Of a stretch of 64,000 nucleotides of DNA, positions 17,246 through 24,416 are shown in pieces. The translations under genes and the position numbers were made by a program. The notes under the pieces were generated by a model. The model searched no databases, was not told where the DNA came from, and worked only from the letters and a program-made list of their open reading frames with translations. This DNA comes from an uncultured Acidobacteriaceae bacterium. GTDB lineage: Bacteria > Acidobacteriota > Terriglobia > Terriglobales > Acidobacteriaceae. Location of the stretch: assembly GCA_903828675.1 (NCBI GenBank), contig CAIKND010000217.1, positions 1-64,000 of the forward strand, given 5' to 3'. Within the stretch, counting starts at the first letter, position 1. Every line of letters begins with the position of its first letter.

Positions 17246-17884
17246 TTACTGCGCCGCCGATACCCGGATCGCCACCAGGTTGCGCACCCAGCGCGCCGGG
17301 CGCGTCTCCCGTGTGGCCACCAGCTTGAGCGGGCCTTCGGCGGTAATTGGTTTGCCGTCCTGAGCATCGGCCACAATCACCGTGGCGTCGTGTACGTCGG
17401 GATTGACCTCGGCCATCGAATAGACCGCCTGGTAGCCATCCGAACCGGCTGCCACCAGGTAGAACCCAAGGTCCTTGCCATGCGGCTTGGCTGAGACGCC
17501 CAACCGGGTAAGCAGATCCATCAGCGGCACACCGGAGTAGGTCTGGTCGGCCTTGGCGTGTTCGTTGTGCACGGTCACGGATTTGTGCGGAAGTGCCGCC
17601 AGCTTGTCTGCCGTCCAGTCGGTGGATTTGCCGCCGAAGCTCACCCGCAGTACCCCCGCCGGAATCGCGTCCTTGCCCTTGCCCATTCCCGCGCAGTGAC
17701 CCATGCCGCCGCAGTGGCTCATGTCCATTGCGCCGCCGCTGTCAGCGCTCTTGGCAGGGCTCGCGCTCTGGCCCATATCCGTGCCTTCCGGCTGCCCCTG
17801 GGAACCTGTTGACGGAGGATTCTGTGCGCCCACCGTTCCCACGCCCAATCCCAGCAGTAAAACCGCCCAAACCTGCATCCGCAT
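17246..17884 (-). CDS. secreted molybdopterin-oxidoreductase-fold-like protein with Cys/His/Met-rich segment
   Basis: A 212-residue protein. The open frame runs further upstream, but ATG 17884 is chosen since GGAGGG lies 7 bases before it and the product then begins with a signal peptide (MRMQVWAVLLLGLGVGTVGAQ). Residues about 48-70 carry MDMSHCGGMGHCAGMGKG, a likely metal-binding run. The C-terminal 130 residues (LRVSFGGKS, KSVTVHNEHAKADQTYSGVPLMDLLTRLG, SDGYQAVYSMAEV, GPLKLVATRETRPARWVRNL) resemble the sulfite-oxidase-type molybdopterin-binding fold, but it is short and may not hold the cofactor. Divergent from nuoI with 36 bases between starts. Confidence 0.72.
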   Translation of the reverse strand: MRMQVWAVLLLGLGVGTVGAQNPPSTGSQGQPEGTDMGQSASPAKSADSGGAMDMSHCGGMGHCAGMGKGKDAIPAGVLRVSFGGKSTDWTADKLAALPHKSVTVHNEHAKADQTYSGVPLMDLLTRLGVSAKPHGKDLGFYLVAAGSDGYQAVYSMAEVNPDVHDATVIVADAQDGKPITAEGPLKLVATRETRPARWVRNLVAIRVSAAQ

Positions 17885-17920
17885 CGTGAAACCCTCCGCT
17901 TTCCATCGTATACTGGCCTC

Positions 17921-18391
17921 ATGTCGATCGTGCGCAACGTTGCCGCCATTGCCAAGGGTATGAGCATCACCTTCGGGGAGATCTTCGAGCCCACGCAAGT
18001 TGAAAACTACCCCGATGGCCCCGGCCCTCTGCGTGGAGCAGTCCTCGAACAGCGCTTCCGCGGCGCGCACGTGCTGCAGCGGGACGAGAACGGCTTGGAG
18101 AAGTGCGTGGCCTGCTTCCTGTGCGCGGCGGCCTGCCCCTCGAATTGCATCTTCATTGAGGCCGCTGAAAACACGGAGGAAGTTCGCATCTCCTCCTCCG
18201 AGCGCTTCGCCAAGGTCTACAACATCGACTACAACCGCTGCATCTTCTGCGGCTACTGCGTGGAGGCCTGCCCCACCGATGCCATCACGCACGGGCACGG
18301 TTTCGAGCTGGCCACCCTGAACGCCACCAACCTGGTCATTCGCAAGGAAGATATGCTCGTACCTGTCGAGGCGCTGACGGCTGCGCAGTAA
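17921..18391 (+). CDS. nuoI: NADH-quinone oxidoreductase subunit I
   Basis: A 156-residue iron-sulfur protein with two 4Fe-4S motifs: Cys62, 65, 68, 72 (CVACFLCAAACPSNC) and Cys107, 110, 113, 117 (CIFCGYCVEACPTD). The flanking sequences PLRGAVLEQRFRG and FAKVYNIDYNRC fit NuoI, the subunit passing electrons towards the quinone site of complex I. It stands apart from any nuo operon in this window, which suggests a split complex or a second copy. Confidence 0.92.
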   Translation: MSIVRNVAAIAKGMSITFGEIFEPTQVENYPDGPGPLRGAVLEQRFRGAHVLQRDENGLEKCVACFLCAAACPSNCIFIEAAENTEEVRISSSERFAKVYNIDYNRCIFCGYCVEACPTDAITHGHGFELATLNATNLVIRKEDMLVPVEALTAAQ

Positions 18392-18421
18392 AATTCTGAT
18401 ATAGATTTCCTGGGGGCCCAG

Positions 18422-19093
18422 TTACTCCGCTTCCAGCGGCAATCCCCGTCGGCGCAATTCCGTCAGCACCCGCTCTACTTTCCAATCCAACGCCCCGGTT
18501 CCGTCCACTTGGAGGTCGGCGTGCACTGCAGATGGCCGCACAAACGCCAGGCTCGATGGGCGTACCGTGGCCTCGTACTGCTGACGCACCGACTCCGGCG
18601 TTCGTCCGCGCTGCTCTATGTCGCGCTTGAGCCGCCGTTCAAAGCAGAGCTCGTCCGGCGTGTCGATATAGACCCTCAGATTATAGAGCGGCAGCAGTTC
18701 GGGATAGTAAAGAGCAAACAGGCCTTCCACAACCAGGAACGCGCCTGCCGTGACCCGCTCGGTGCGGTCAGGGACGCGGGTGTGGGTCGAAAAGTCGTAG
18801 AGCGGCCTCTCGATGGTCTCGCCCCTGGCCAGTGCCGCCACGTGTGAGGCCAGCAGCGGGCTTTCAATCAGCGATGGGTCGTCGAAGTTCTGCACTTTGC
18901 GGTCGGCTAGCGGCATATGGGCCAGATCGCGATAGTAGTTGTCGAGATGGAAATGAATGCCGCCCAGGGTACGGGCCAGCTCGGAAGCCAGTGTGGTCTT
19001 GCCTGATCCGGAACAGCCCGCTATGCCCAAAACGACGGGTGGAAACGGCAGTCGCGGTGTCTGCGCTGAAGTTCCGTTTTCGGTTTCGCTCAC
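18422..19093 (-). CDS. udk: uridine kinase
   Basis: A 223-residue P-loop kinase with GIAGCSGSGKTTLASEL (about 23-39), HFHLDNYYRDLAHMP and NFDDPSLIE, matching uridine/cytidine kinases that make UMP and CMP in pyrimidine salvage. Its start overlaps the end of the purine nucleoside phosphorylase gene by 4 bases, so the two are cotranscribed. Confidence 0.9.
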   Translation of the reverse strand: MSETENGTSAQTPRLPFPPVVLGIAGCSGSGKTTLASELARTLGGIHFHLDNYYRDLAHMPLADRKVQNFDDPSLIESPLLASHVAALARGETIERPLYDFSTHTRVPDRTERVTAGAFLVVEGLFALYYPELLPLYNLRVYIDTPDELCFERRLKRDIEQRGRTPESVRQQYEATVRPSSLAFVRPSAVHADLQVDGTGALDWKVERVLTELRRRGLPLEAE

Positions 19094-19953
19094 GGCTCGG
19101 CTTCCATTTCCGCGGCAATCTTGGGCACTAGCCGGGTAAGCAGTGCGGCCAGCCGCCGCTCCACGAGGTGGCCGGTCTCCGACACCTCTTCGTGACTCAG
19201 CGGGGTTGCGCCCAGCCCCGCGGCTAGGTTGGTGACGCAGGAGATGCCCAGCACCTCGATGCCCATGTGCCTGGCCACAATCGTCTCCGGTACGGTGGAC
19301 ATACCCACCAGGGTTGCGCCCATCGTGCGAAAGGCGCGGATCTCGGCGGGCGTCTCGAAGCTCGGGCCGGTGACCGCCATATACACGCCCTCGTCGAGTA
19401 CAAATCCCTCTTCCGCCGCGGTTTCGATGGCCAGTGCGCGCAGCCGCTTGCTATAAGCTTCCGTCATGTCGAAGAAGCGCAGCCCGGCGCCGGGGCGGAC
19501 GGCAAAACGCGGTTCATTCGGCCCGAACAGCGGATTCCAGCCCATGTGGTTGATGTGGTCGGAGAGCGCCACAAGCTGGCCCACATGGTATCCGTCCTGA
19601 ATGCCGCCGGCCGCATTGGTGAGCACCACGGACTTTACGCCCAGAGCGCCTAGCACCCTCATCGGGAACGTGACCTGCTGCGGCGAATAGCCCTCGTAAA
19701 AGTGAACGCGGCCCTGCATCATGGCAATCGGAACGCTACCTAGCAGACCGGCGACAATGCGCCCGGAGTGGCCTGCAACGGTTGATCGCGGGAAATGCGG
19801 GATTTCGGCGTAGGGAACAACCATTGGCTCGCTAACCGCTTTGGCCACCGCGCCCAACCCTGAACCGAGAACGATGCCTATGCGCGGGCTGTATGCGCCC
19901 AGGATGGCCTTGAGCAGTTCGGCTGCTTCAGTTACTTGATCGTAATAAGTCAT
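19090..19953 (-). CDS. punA: purine nucleoside phosphorylase
   Basis: A 287-residue enzyme that splits purine nucleosides with phosphate into base and ribose-1-phosphate. Trimeric-type family sequences: GIVLGSGLGAVAKAV, VAGHSGRIVAGLLGSVPIAMMQGRVHFYEGYS (phosphate-site His), VLTNAAGGIQ and VGMSTVPETIVARHMGIEVLGISCVTNLAAG. First gene of a two-gene salvage unit with udk. Confidence 0.93.
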   Translation of the reverse strand: MTYYDQVTEAAELLKAILGAYSPRIGIVLGSGLGAVAKAVSEPMVVPYAEIPHFPRSTVAGHSGRIVAGLLGSVPIAMMQGRVHFYEGYSPQQVTFPMRVLGALGVKSVVLTNAAGGIQDGYHVGQLVALSDHINHMGWNPLFGPNEPRFAVRPGAGLRFFDMTEAYSKRLRALAIETAAEEGFVLDEGVYMAVTGPSFETPAEIRAFRTMGATLVGMSTVPETIVARHMGIEVLGISCVTNLAAGLGATPLSHEEVSETGHLVERRLAALLTRLVPKIAAEMEAEP

Positions 19954-20068
19954 TTCGAGACCTGACGGAGTGCTTCCGACATTCTACAGGCGCGGAGGTC
20001 AGAGAGGACGGACGAAGAAAGTTGCTTCCAGGGCAATCGCATTTCGAATCTCTTTGCGTGCAACGTTT

Positions 20069-20094
20069 GTCATCCTGAACGTAGTGAAGGATCT
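20069..20094 (+). repeat. GTCATCCTGA...GAAGGATCT dispersed repeat unit
   Basis: A 26-base sequence beginning GTCATCCTGAACG and ending GTGAAGGATCT, upstream of the purine nucleoside phosphorylase gene. Closely similar strings (GTCATCCTGAGC..AGCGAAGGATCT) are widespread intergenic repeats in several bacterial phyla. Only one copy was noticed here. Confidence 0.5.
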
Positions 20095-20172
20095 GCCCTG
20101 CAGTTGCTGCGGTTCGACGAGGGCTCGTATCCCACTTTCGCTGAAAAATGCGCCCAGCCTAGCCGTGGGCTT

Positions 20173-20898
20173 TCAGCCGGCAACGCCGATCTCCGGATAG
20201 ATGGTGACCGCGGAGCATCCAAGCGAATAGTTGAACCAGAAATGCTCGGTGGTTGGAGTGGCGAAAAAGCCTTCGAGATTCTGCCTGCGCACCACTTCGG
20301 TGACGAGTGCGCTGGGACCGAAGAAGAGCGTGAAAAAGCTGTCCCAATCCACGGTCAGCAGGAACGAAGCATCGAGAGCCGCGACGGTGCCACGAGAAGG
20401 AAACGGCTCTTCGCGCTTTTTGAGTCTATGCACGCTCAGGCGCTGCACAGGATCCACATTCGGAAACTCGGGCACATGGACGAGCTCTCCGCGGCCCGCG
20501 GCATCGAACGCGCTCAGAAAGTCCATTTGCAGCAAGGGCTCGAAGCGGCCCTCGCCCGGCATCCAGATGGACTCGGATTCCAGAAAACTCTTCAGCGTCT
20601 CGCTGGCCGGATAGTCGCACAATTCTTCGCCGACCGACTGGATTGAAGTCAGCAGCGCCTGGCTCAGCCTGGAGTAGTTGCCCAGTCCGGATTGATCGGC
20701 AACCTGAGCCCAGGAACATTTTGTTCCGTGTCTGAGGATCTGCTCATCGCCCGGATACCGCCTGGTGGCCTTCCAGGCCAGGTCGACGGGGACGCTGACA
20801 AATGGATGGAGGATTATGTAGGCGGATTCGAAGAGGCCGGCGTATGCTTCCAGCAACGGAGCATCGTATTGTGGGTAGATCAGGCTTTCGTATTGCAC
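20173..20898 (-). CDS. conserved hypothetical protein
   Basis: A 241-residue protein beginning MQYESLIYPQYDAPLLEAYA. No family is recognised with confidence. It has no signal peptide and is rich in aromatic residues (TVDWDSFFTLFFGPS, TTEHFWFNYSLGC), fitting a soluble cytoplasmic protein. GC and codon use agree with the neighbours. Transcribed alone on the minus strand. Confidence 0.7.
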   Translation of the reverse strand: MQYESLIYPQYDAPLLEAYAGLFESAYIILHPFVSVPVDLAWKATRRYPGDEQILRHGTKCSWAQVADQSGLGNYSRLSQALLTSIQSVGEELCDYPASETLKSFLESESIWMPGEGRFEPLLQMDFLSAFDAAGRGELVHVPEFPNVDPVQRLSVHRLKKREEPFPSRGTVAALDASFLLTVDWDSFFTLFFGPSALVTEVVRRQNLEGFFATPTTEHFWFNYSLGCSAVTIYPEIGVAG

Positions 20899-21029
20899 GC
20901 ATCAGGATAACAAAGTCCGATTGCCCTGGACGCGGAGCGCGGTCACTGCATCCTCGGTTGGAATGAGAGGATGAAAGTGAACGGGCCGCTGCAATTGAGG
21001 CGTGGGAAGGTCAGCGGAGGTCTTCTGCA

Positions 21030-21314
21030 ATGTGCCGCAATATCAAGATGCTTTTCAATTTTAGTCCTCCGGTAACAGAGGAGGAAATTCGCGCTGCATC
21101 GCTGCAGTTCGTTCGCAAGGTGAGCGGCTTTACCAAGCCCTCGAAGGCCAACGAGACGGCGTTTCTGTCGGCTGTTGAGGAGATAGCCGCGGTCTCGGCA
21201 CGCTTGTTGAGTTCGCTCGAAACCAATGCGCCCGCACGCAGCCGCGAAGAAGAAGCGGCCAAGGCAAAGGCGCGCAACGCGGATAGATTTCGCAGCCAGG
21301 AGCGCACCGCATGA
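21030..21314 (+). CDS. DUF2277 family protein
   Basis: A 94-residue protein beginning MCRNIKMLFNFSPPVTEEEIRAASLQFVRKVSG, which is characteristic of DUF2277 (COG5552), short helical proteins of unknown function. The C-terminal tail is Ala/Glu/Arg-rich. Its stop overlaps the start of the PQ-loop gene by 4 bases (ATGA). Confidence 0.87.
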   Translation: MCRNIKMLFNFSPPVTEEEIRAASLQFVRKVSGFTKPSKANETAFLSAVEEIAAVSARLLSSLETNAPARSREEEAAKAKARNADRFRSQERTA

Positions 21315-21589
21315 AGCAGATTGTCGCCATCATCTTTGGATTGGGTCTGGGCTGCAACGCGCTGCTCTTCGTTCCGCAAATCATAGCCGTCTGGCGCAAG
21401 AAGACTGACGAAGGCATCTCGCTGATCACCTTTGGCGGCTTCAGCGTGTTGCAGGCCATCGGCATCGTTCATGGGCTCTATCAGCAGGATCTCTCGCTAA
21501 TTCTGGGCATGGCTGCCAGCCTGCTCACCTGCGGCAGCGTGACGTTTCTGACGCTCTACTATCGGATGCGCCGTTTGCGGGCGATGTGA
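21311..21589 (+). CDS. SemiSWEET-like PQ-loop membrane protein
   Basis: A 92-residue protein with three predicted transmembrane helices and a PQ motif (LLFVPQIIAVWRKK). Half-size PQ-loop proteins (SemiSWEETs) dimerise to move sugars across the inner membrane; the substrate here is unknown. Overlaps the DUF2277 gene by 4 bases. Confidence 0.82.
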   Translation: MKQIVAIIFGLGLGCNALLFVPQIIAVWRKKTDEGISLITFGGFSVLQAIGIVHGLYQQDLSLILGMAASLLTCGSVTFLTLYYRMRRLRAM

Positions 21590-22083
21590 GCTGGGTGTTT
21601 TTGCCGGCGTCGATAAAGCAATTTCAGCGCTTTGGAGCAGCTTGCCGGCGGGTGACAAGGATCGGCAGGATTGGCCCTTCCGCGGTCTGCGGAACGACTG
21701 ATTCAGTGCCTTTTTCGGCTTAAGATGTTTACCATATCGACAATCAATACTAAATAGTTAACGGGGCTATTTGATGCCATGTGCTTCTTTATGAGTAGTT
21801 TAAAGGCTTTTTTCCGCAGACATGCGCGGGCGGCTGGGAGGGGGGATGGGGTGGGAGGAGGAGGGTAGGGGGGTAGGGGGTGTGAGGTACTGTCAGGGTG
21901 CGCCGGGTTGAGTAAAAGTACACCATTAAGACAATTATGCGCGTGTGGGCGGTAATGATCTGCAAATCGGCGCGAAGTTTTTTATTGATCCGGCAAGAAA
22001 ACAAGGTCATCTTCTTCCCACCCATTCCCGCAAAATACGCGGGAATGGGTGGGGCACCCGAGCAGCATTTAGTTACGGGATTT
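21590..22083. other. convergent intergenic region holding repeat copy A
   Basis: About 490 bases between convergent genes. Its right half is copy A of the hairpin-headed element (minus orientation). The left part (21590-21830) includes an AT-rich stretch near 21730-21780 but no convincing gene or terminator. Confidence 0.6.
21835..22059 (-). repeat. intergenic element, copy A (hairpin head, core, C-rich tail)
   Basis: Read on the minus strand: a perfect 15-bp stem (arms 22039-22053 and 22017-22031) with a 7-base loop; a core AGATGACCT..TTGCCGGATCAATAA (22012-21982) nearly identical to copy B; a weaker match to the 50-base block around TTGCAGATCATTACC; and a C-rich tail (21880-21835) that is a G-run on the plus strand. 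Confidence 0.75.
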
Positions 22084-22950
22084 TTACGGCAGTTCGGACG
22101 GATCGGGCGAATTCGCCGTGTTGAGATCGACAAACGTGCCGGCACTGTGCGGAAGTCCGGGAGCGTAGCATTTGCCATCCGGAACCTGGTTCGCGGGGCA
22201 ACCGGAACTGAACCGGGCCCGCCGCGGGGACTGCGCGTATTGCCACACGACGGTGTAGGGTGCAATGGCGGGCGAGGCCACTGCGTCGATGGGCGGGTGA
22301 GCGAGCGTGCATCCGGGCGAGGGCGGGCATTGGTCGTTGGCAATCCAGAGCGCTATCCGGTGCGGTGCCGCGCTTTTGTCTTCAGATGAATTTATTGCGC
22401 GCGCGTTGTGCCGCTCCACAATGTCCTGCGCGGTGCTGATGGTGCTGTTGCCTTCCGGCACGTCGATGCCTGAGCAGTAGACGCCTGCGCGCGCGCCCGC
22501 AGCCCGCACCGCATCCGCCCAGGCAAAGAGATAAGCAGCCTGTTCGGGCATGAGCCGTCCGCCCTCTTCCTGATCCAGAAAGATGAGTACGTTGGGCGTA
22601 AAGCCCTCGCGCGCGGCCGCTGCCACGGCGGCCTTGCCGTCAGCCAGGCCCAAAGCGGCGGCGTCGGAGCCTCGTAGTTCCGCGTAGGTTCGGCCGTTGA
22701 AGAGGACAAGAAATCCGAAGCCGTGCCGCCTCAACAGCAGACGCTTGCCAGTCCAACTGTCTTGCCTTGCGCCCGGTGGATTGTTCAGCCAGTAGCCGGT
22801 AAAACTGAAGCTCTTGCGTAGAGCGGGCAGTGCGGCATCGCCGGGATAGTCGTTCCTGTCAAAGCCGAGGTACGAGTGACGACAGACATGCGGCGTCTGG
22901 CCTATGGCCGCAGCGCCAAGCAGCAGGGCCGCCAAAGCGCTCGCACCCAT
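22084..22950 (-). CDS. secreted DUF1906 (glycoside hydrolase-like) protein
   Basis: A 288-residue protein. The frame is open to 23070, but the upstream part translates a palindromic repeat (22974-23020), so ATG 22950 is preferred; it gives a signal peptide MGASALAALLLGAAAIGQ. The mature protein has the DUF1906/Rv2525c-like TIM-barrel sequences YLGFDRNDYPG, FTGYWLNNPP, VLIFLDQEEGG and GVYCSG. Such proteins may bind or cut cell-wall glycans; no activity is shown by the sequence. The end borders repeat copy A. Confidence 0.82.
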   Translation of the reverse strand: MGASALAALLLGAAAIGQTPHVCRHSYLGFDRNDYPGDAALPALRKSFSFTGYWLNNPPGARQDSWTGKRLLLRRHGFGFLVLFNGRTYAELRGSDAAALGLADGKAAVAAAAREGFTPNVLIFLDQEEGGRLMPEQAAYLFAWADAVRAAGARAGVYCSGIDVPEGNSTISTAQDIVERHNARAINSSEDKSAAPHRIALWIANDQCPPSPGCTLAHPPIDAVASPAIAPYTVVWQYAQSPRRARFSSGCPANQVPDGKCYAPGLPHSAGTFVDLNTANSPDPSELP

Positions 22951-22973
22951 TGCTCCGGCCCTTAAGAAGTGAT

Positions 22974-23020
22974 GAGCTCTCCCACTCTTGCGCCAGAAAA
23001 GAGGCGCAAGAATGGGGCAC
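22974..23020 (-). repeat. palindromic repeat, GTGCCCC/GGGTGGGA family
   Basis: Read on the minus strand: GTGCCCCATTCTTGCGCC, a short AT-rich loop, then GGCGCAAGAGTGGGAGAGC. The arms pair over about 14 bases. The same outline occurs inside lhr at 36590 and 37409. It lies between the DUF1906 start and the nupC end. Confidence 0.8.
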
Positions 23021-23070
23021 AGAGCTGCATTTCTCAGGGGCCGGATCAAATGTTGCCGCATGGCTCTCAC

Positions 23071-24297
23071 TTAGCCGAGGAACATCCCGGCAATGGACGC
23101 CGAAATCAGGTTCGCCATGGTTCCGGCCAGCATGGCGCGCACGCCCAGTTTGGCCAGGTCGTTACGGCGTTCTGGAACCAGCGCGCCGATGCCGCCGATC
23201 TGCATGCCGATGGAGCCCAGGTTGGCAAAGCCGCATAGCGCAAAGGTGGCGATGGTGAACGAACGCGGGGCCAGGGCGGCTCTTTGCGCGCCCAGCGAGA
23301 TGTATGCGATCACCTCATTGAGCGCCATGCGCGTGCCCAGCAGGTTGCCGATGGCCATGCAGTCGTGCCAGGGAACGCCGATGAGCCAGGCGACCGGGGC
23401 AAAGGCGAAGCCAAGAATCTGGCCGAGCGAACCGGGCACCCACGGCACGCCGCCGTGTACCCAGCCGAGCAAGCTGTCGAGCAGCGCGACGAGGGCAAGA
23501 AAACTGACGAGCATGATGGCTACGTTCATGGCCAGCTTGCCGCCATCAATGGTGCCGCGGGCGATGGCGCCAATCAGATTCTCGTCCTGATGCAGTTCAT
23601 CCTTGGGAATCACGACCCGGCCTTCGGTCGCTGGCACATCGGTTTCAGGCACCAGCATTTTGGCCATCAGGATGGTTCCCGGCGAGGTCATGATGACGGC
23701 CGAAAGCAGGTGGCGCGCTTCGACGCCCTGCGCGATGTACATGGCCATGATGCCGCCGGAGACGTGGGCCATGCCGCTGGTCATGATGGTCATGAGTTCG
23801 CTGCGTGTGGCCTTGGAGAGAAATGGCCTGATGGTGAGCGGCGCCTCGGTCTGGCCCATGAAAATGCTGGCCGCCACGTTCATGCTTTCAGCGCCGGAGA
23901 TGCGCATGGTTTTGAGCATGACCCATGCCATGCCGCGGATGAGAATCTGCATGACGCCGATGTGGTAAAGCAAGGCGAAAAATGCGGAGATGAAGATAAT
24001 GGTGGGCAGCACCTGGAAGGCGAAGATGGAGCCCATGGGGCCGCCGGGAACGCCGAGCGGGCCAAACAGGACCTTGGTGCCCGCGACCGTGGAGGCGAGC
24101 ATGGCGTTGACCACGCCGCCGGCCCAGGTCATGGCGCGCTGTCCGTAGTCGAAGCGCAGTACAAGAAAAGCGAACGTGACCTGGAGCCCAAGGCCCCAGG
24201 CAACCGTGCGCCAACGGATGTGTTTGCGGTCAGTCGAGCCCAGCCACGCTGCCAGCAGCACGGCGAGAATTCCCAGCACTCCGGTGAATCGATCCAA
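23071..24297 (-). CDS. nupC: concentrative nucleoside transporter (NupC family)
   Basis: A 408-residue inner-membrane cation-coupled nucleoside importer. Family sequences include FQVLPTIIFISAFFALLYH, MNVAASIFMGQTEAPLTIRPFL, MTSGMAHVSGGIMAMYI and the C-terminal TFALCGFANLGSIGMQIGGIGALVPERR. TTG 24297 is the start, with AGGAG about 6 bases upstream. It feeds the salvage enzymes encoded on either side. Confidence 0.93.
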   Translation of the reverse strand: MDRFTGVLGILAVLLAAWLGSTDRKHIRWRTVAWGLGLQVTFAFLVLRFDYGQRAMTWAGGVVNAMLASTVAGTKVLFGPLGVPGGPMGSIFAFQVLPTIIFISAFFALLYHIGVMQILIRGMAWVMLKTMRISGAESMNVAASIFMGQTEAPLTIRPFLSKATRSELMTIMTSGMAHVSGGIMAMYIAQGVEARHLLSAVIMTSPGTILMAKMLVPETDVPATEGRVVIPKDELHQDENLIGAIARGTIDGGKLAMNVAIMLVSFLALVALLDSLLGWVHGGVPWVPGSLGQILGFAFAPVAWLIGVPWHDCMAIGNLLGTRMALNEVIAYISLGAQRAALAPRSFTIATFALCGFANLGSIGMQIGGIGALVPERRNDLAKLGVRAMLAGTMANLISASIAGMFLG

Positions 24298-24313
24298 AGC
24301 GAACTCCTAAAAG

Positions 24314-24416
24314 ACAGTGGACAGTGATCAGTGGCCAGTGGTCAGTTTTCCCGCCGAAGGGTCACCGCAGGACTTGATGACTGACCACTGTCCTCTGTTC
24401 TCTGATCACTGAAAAC
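24314..24416. repeat. inverted pair of 7-bp tandem arrays
   Basis: 24314-24348 reads ACAGTGG ACAGTGA TCAGTGG CCAGTGG TCAGTTT, five degenerate 7-base units. 24381-24416 is a similar array on the opposite strand, so the two can fold together. They fill the gap between nupC and the pyrimidine nucleoside phosphorylase gene. Confidence 0.7.

Noticed and set aside
23284..24327. 347-codon His/Asp-rich frame antisense to nupC
   Set aside because: Composition is typical of an antisense frame to a hydrophobic transporter; no independent support.
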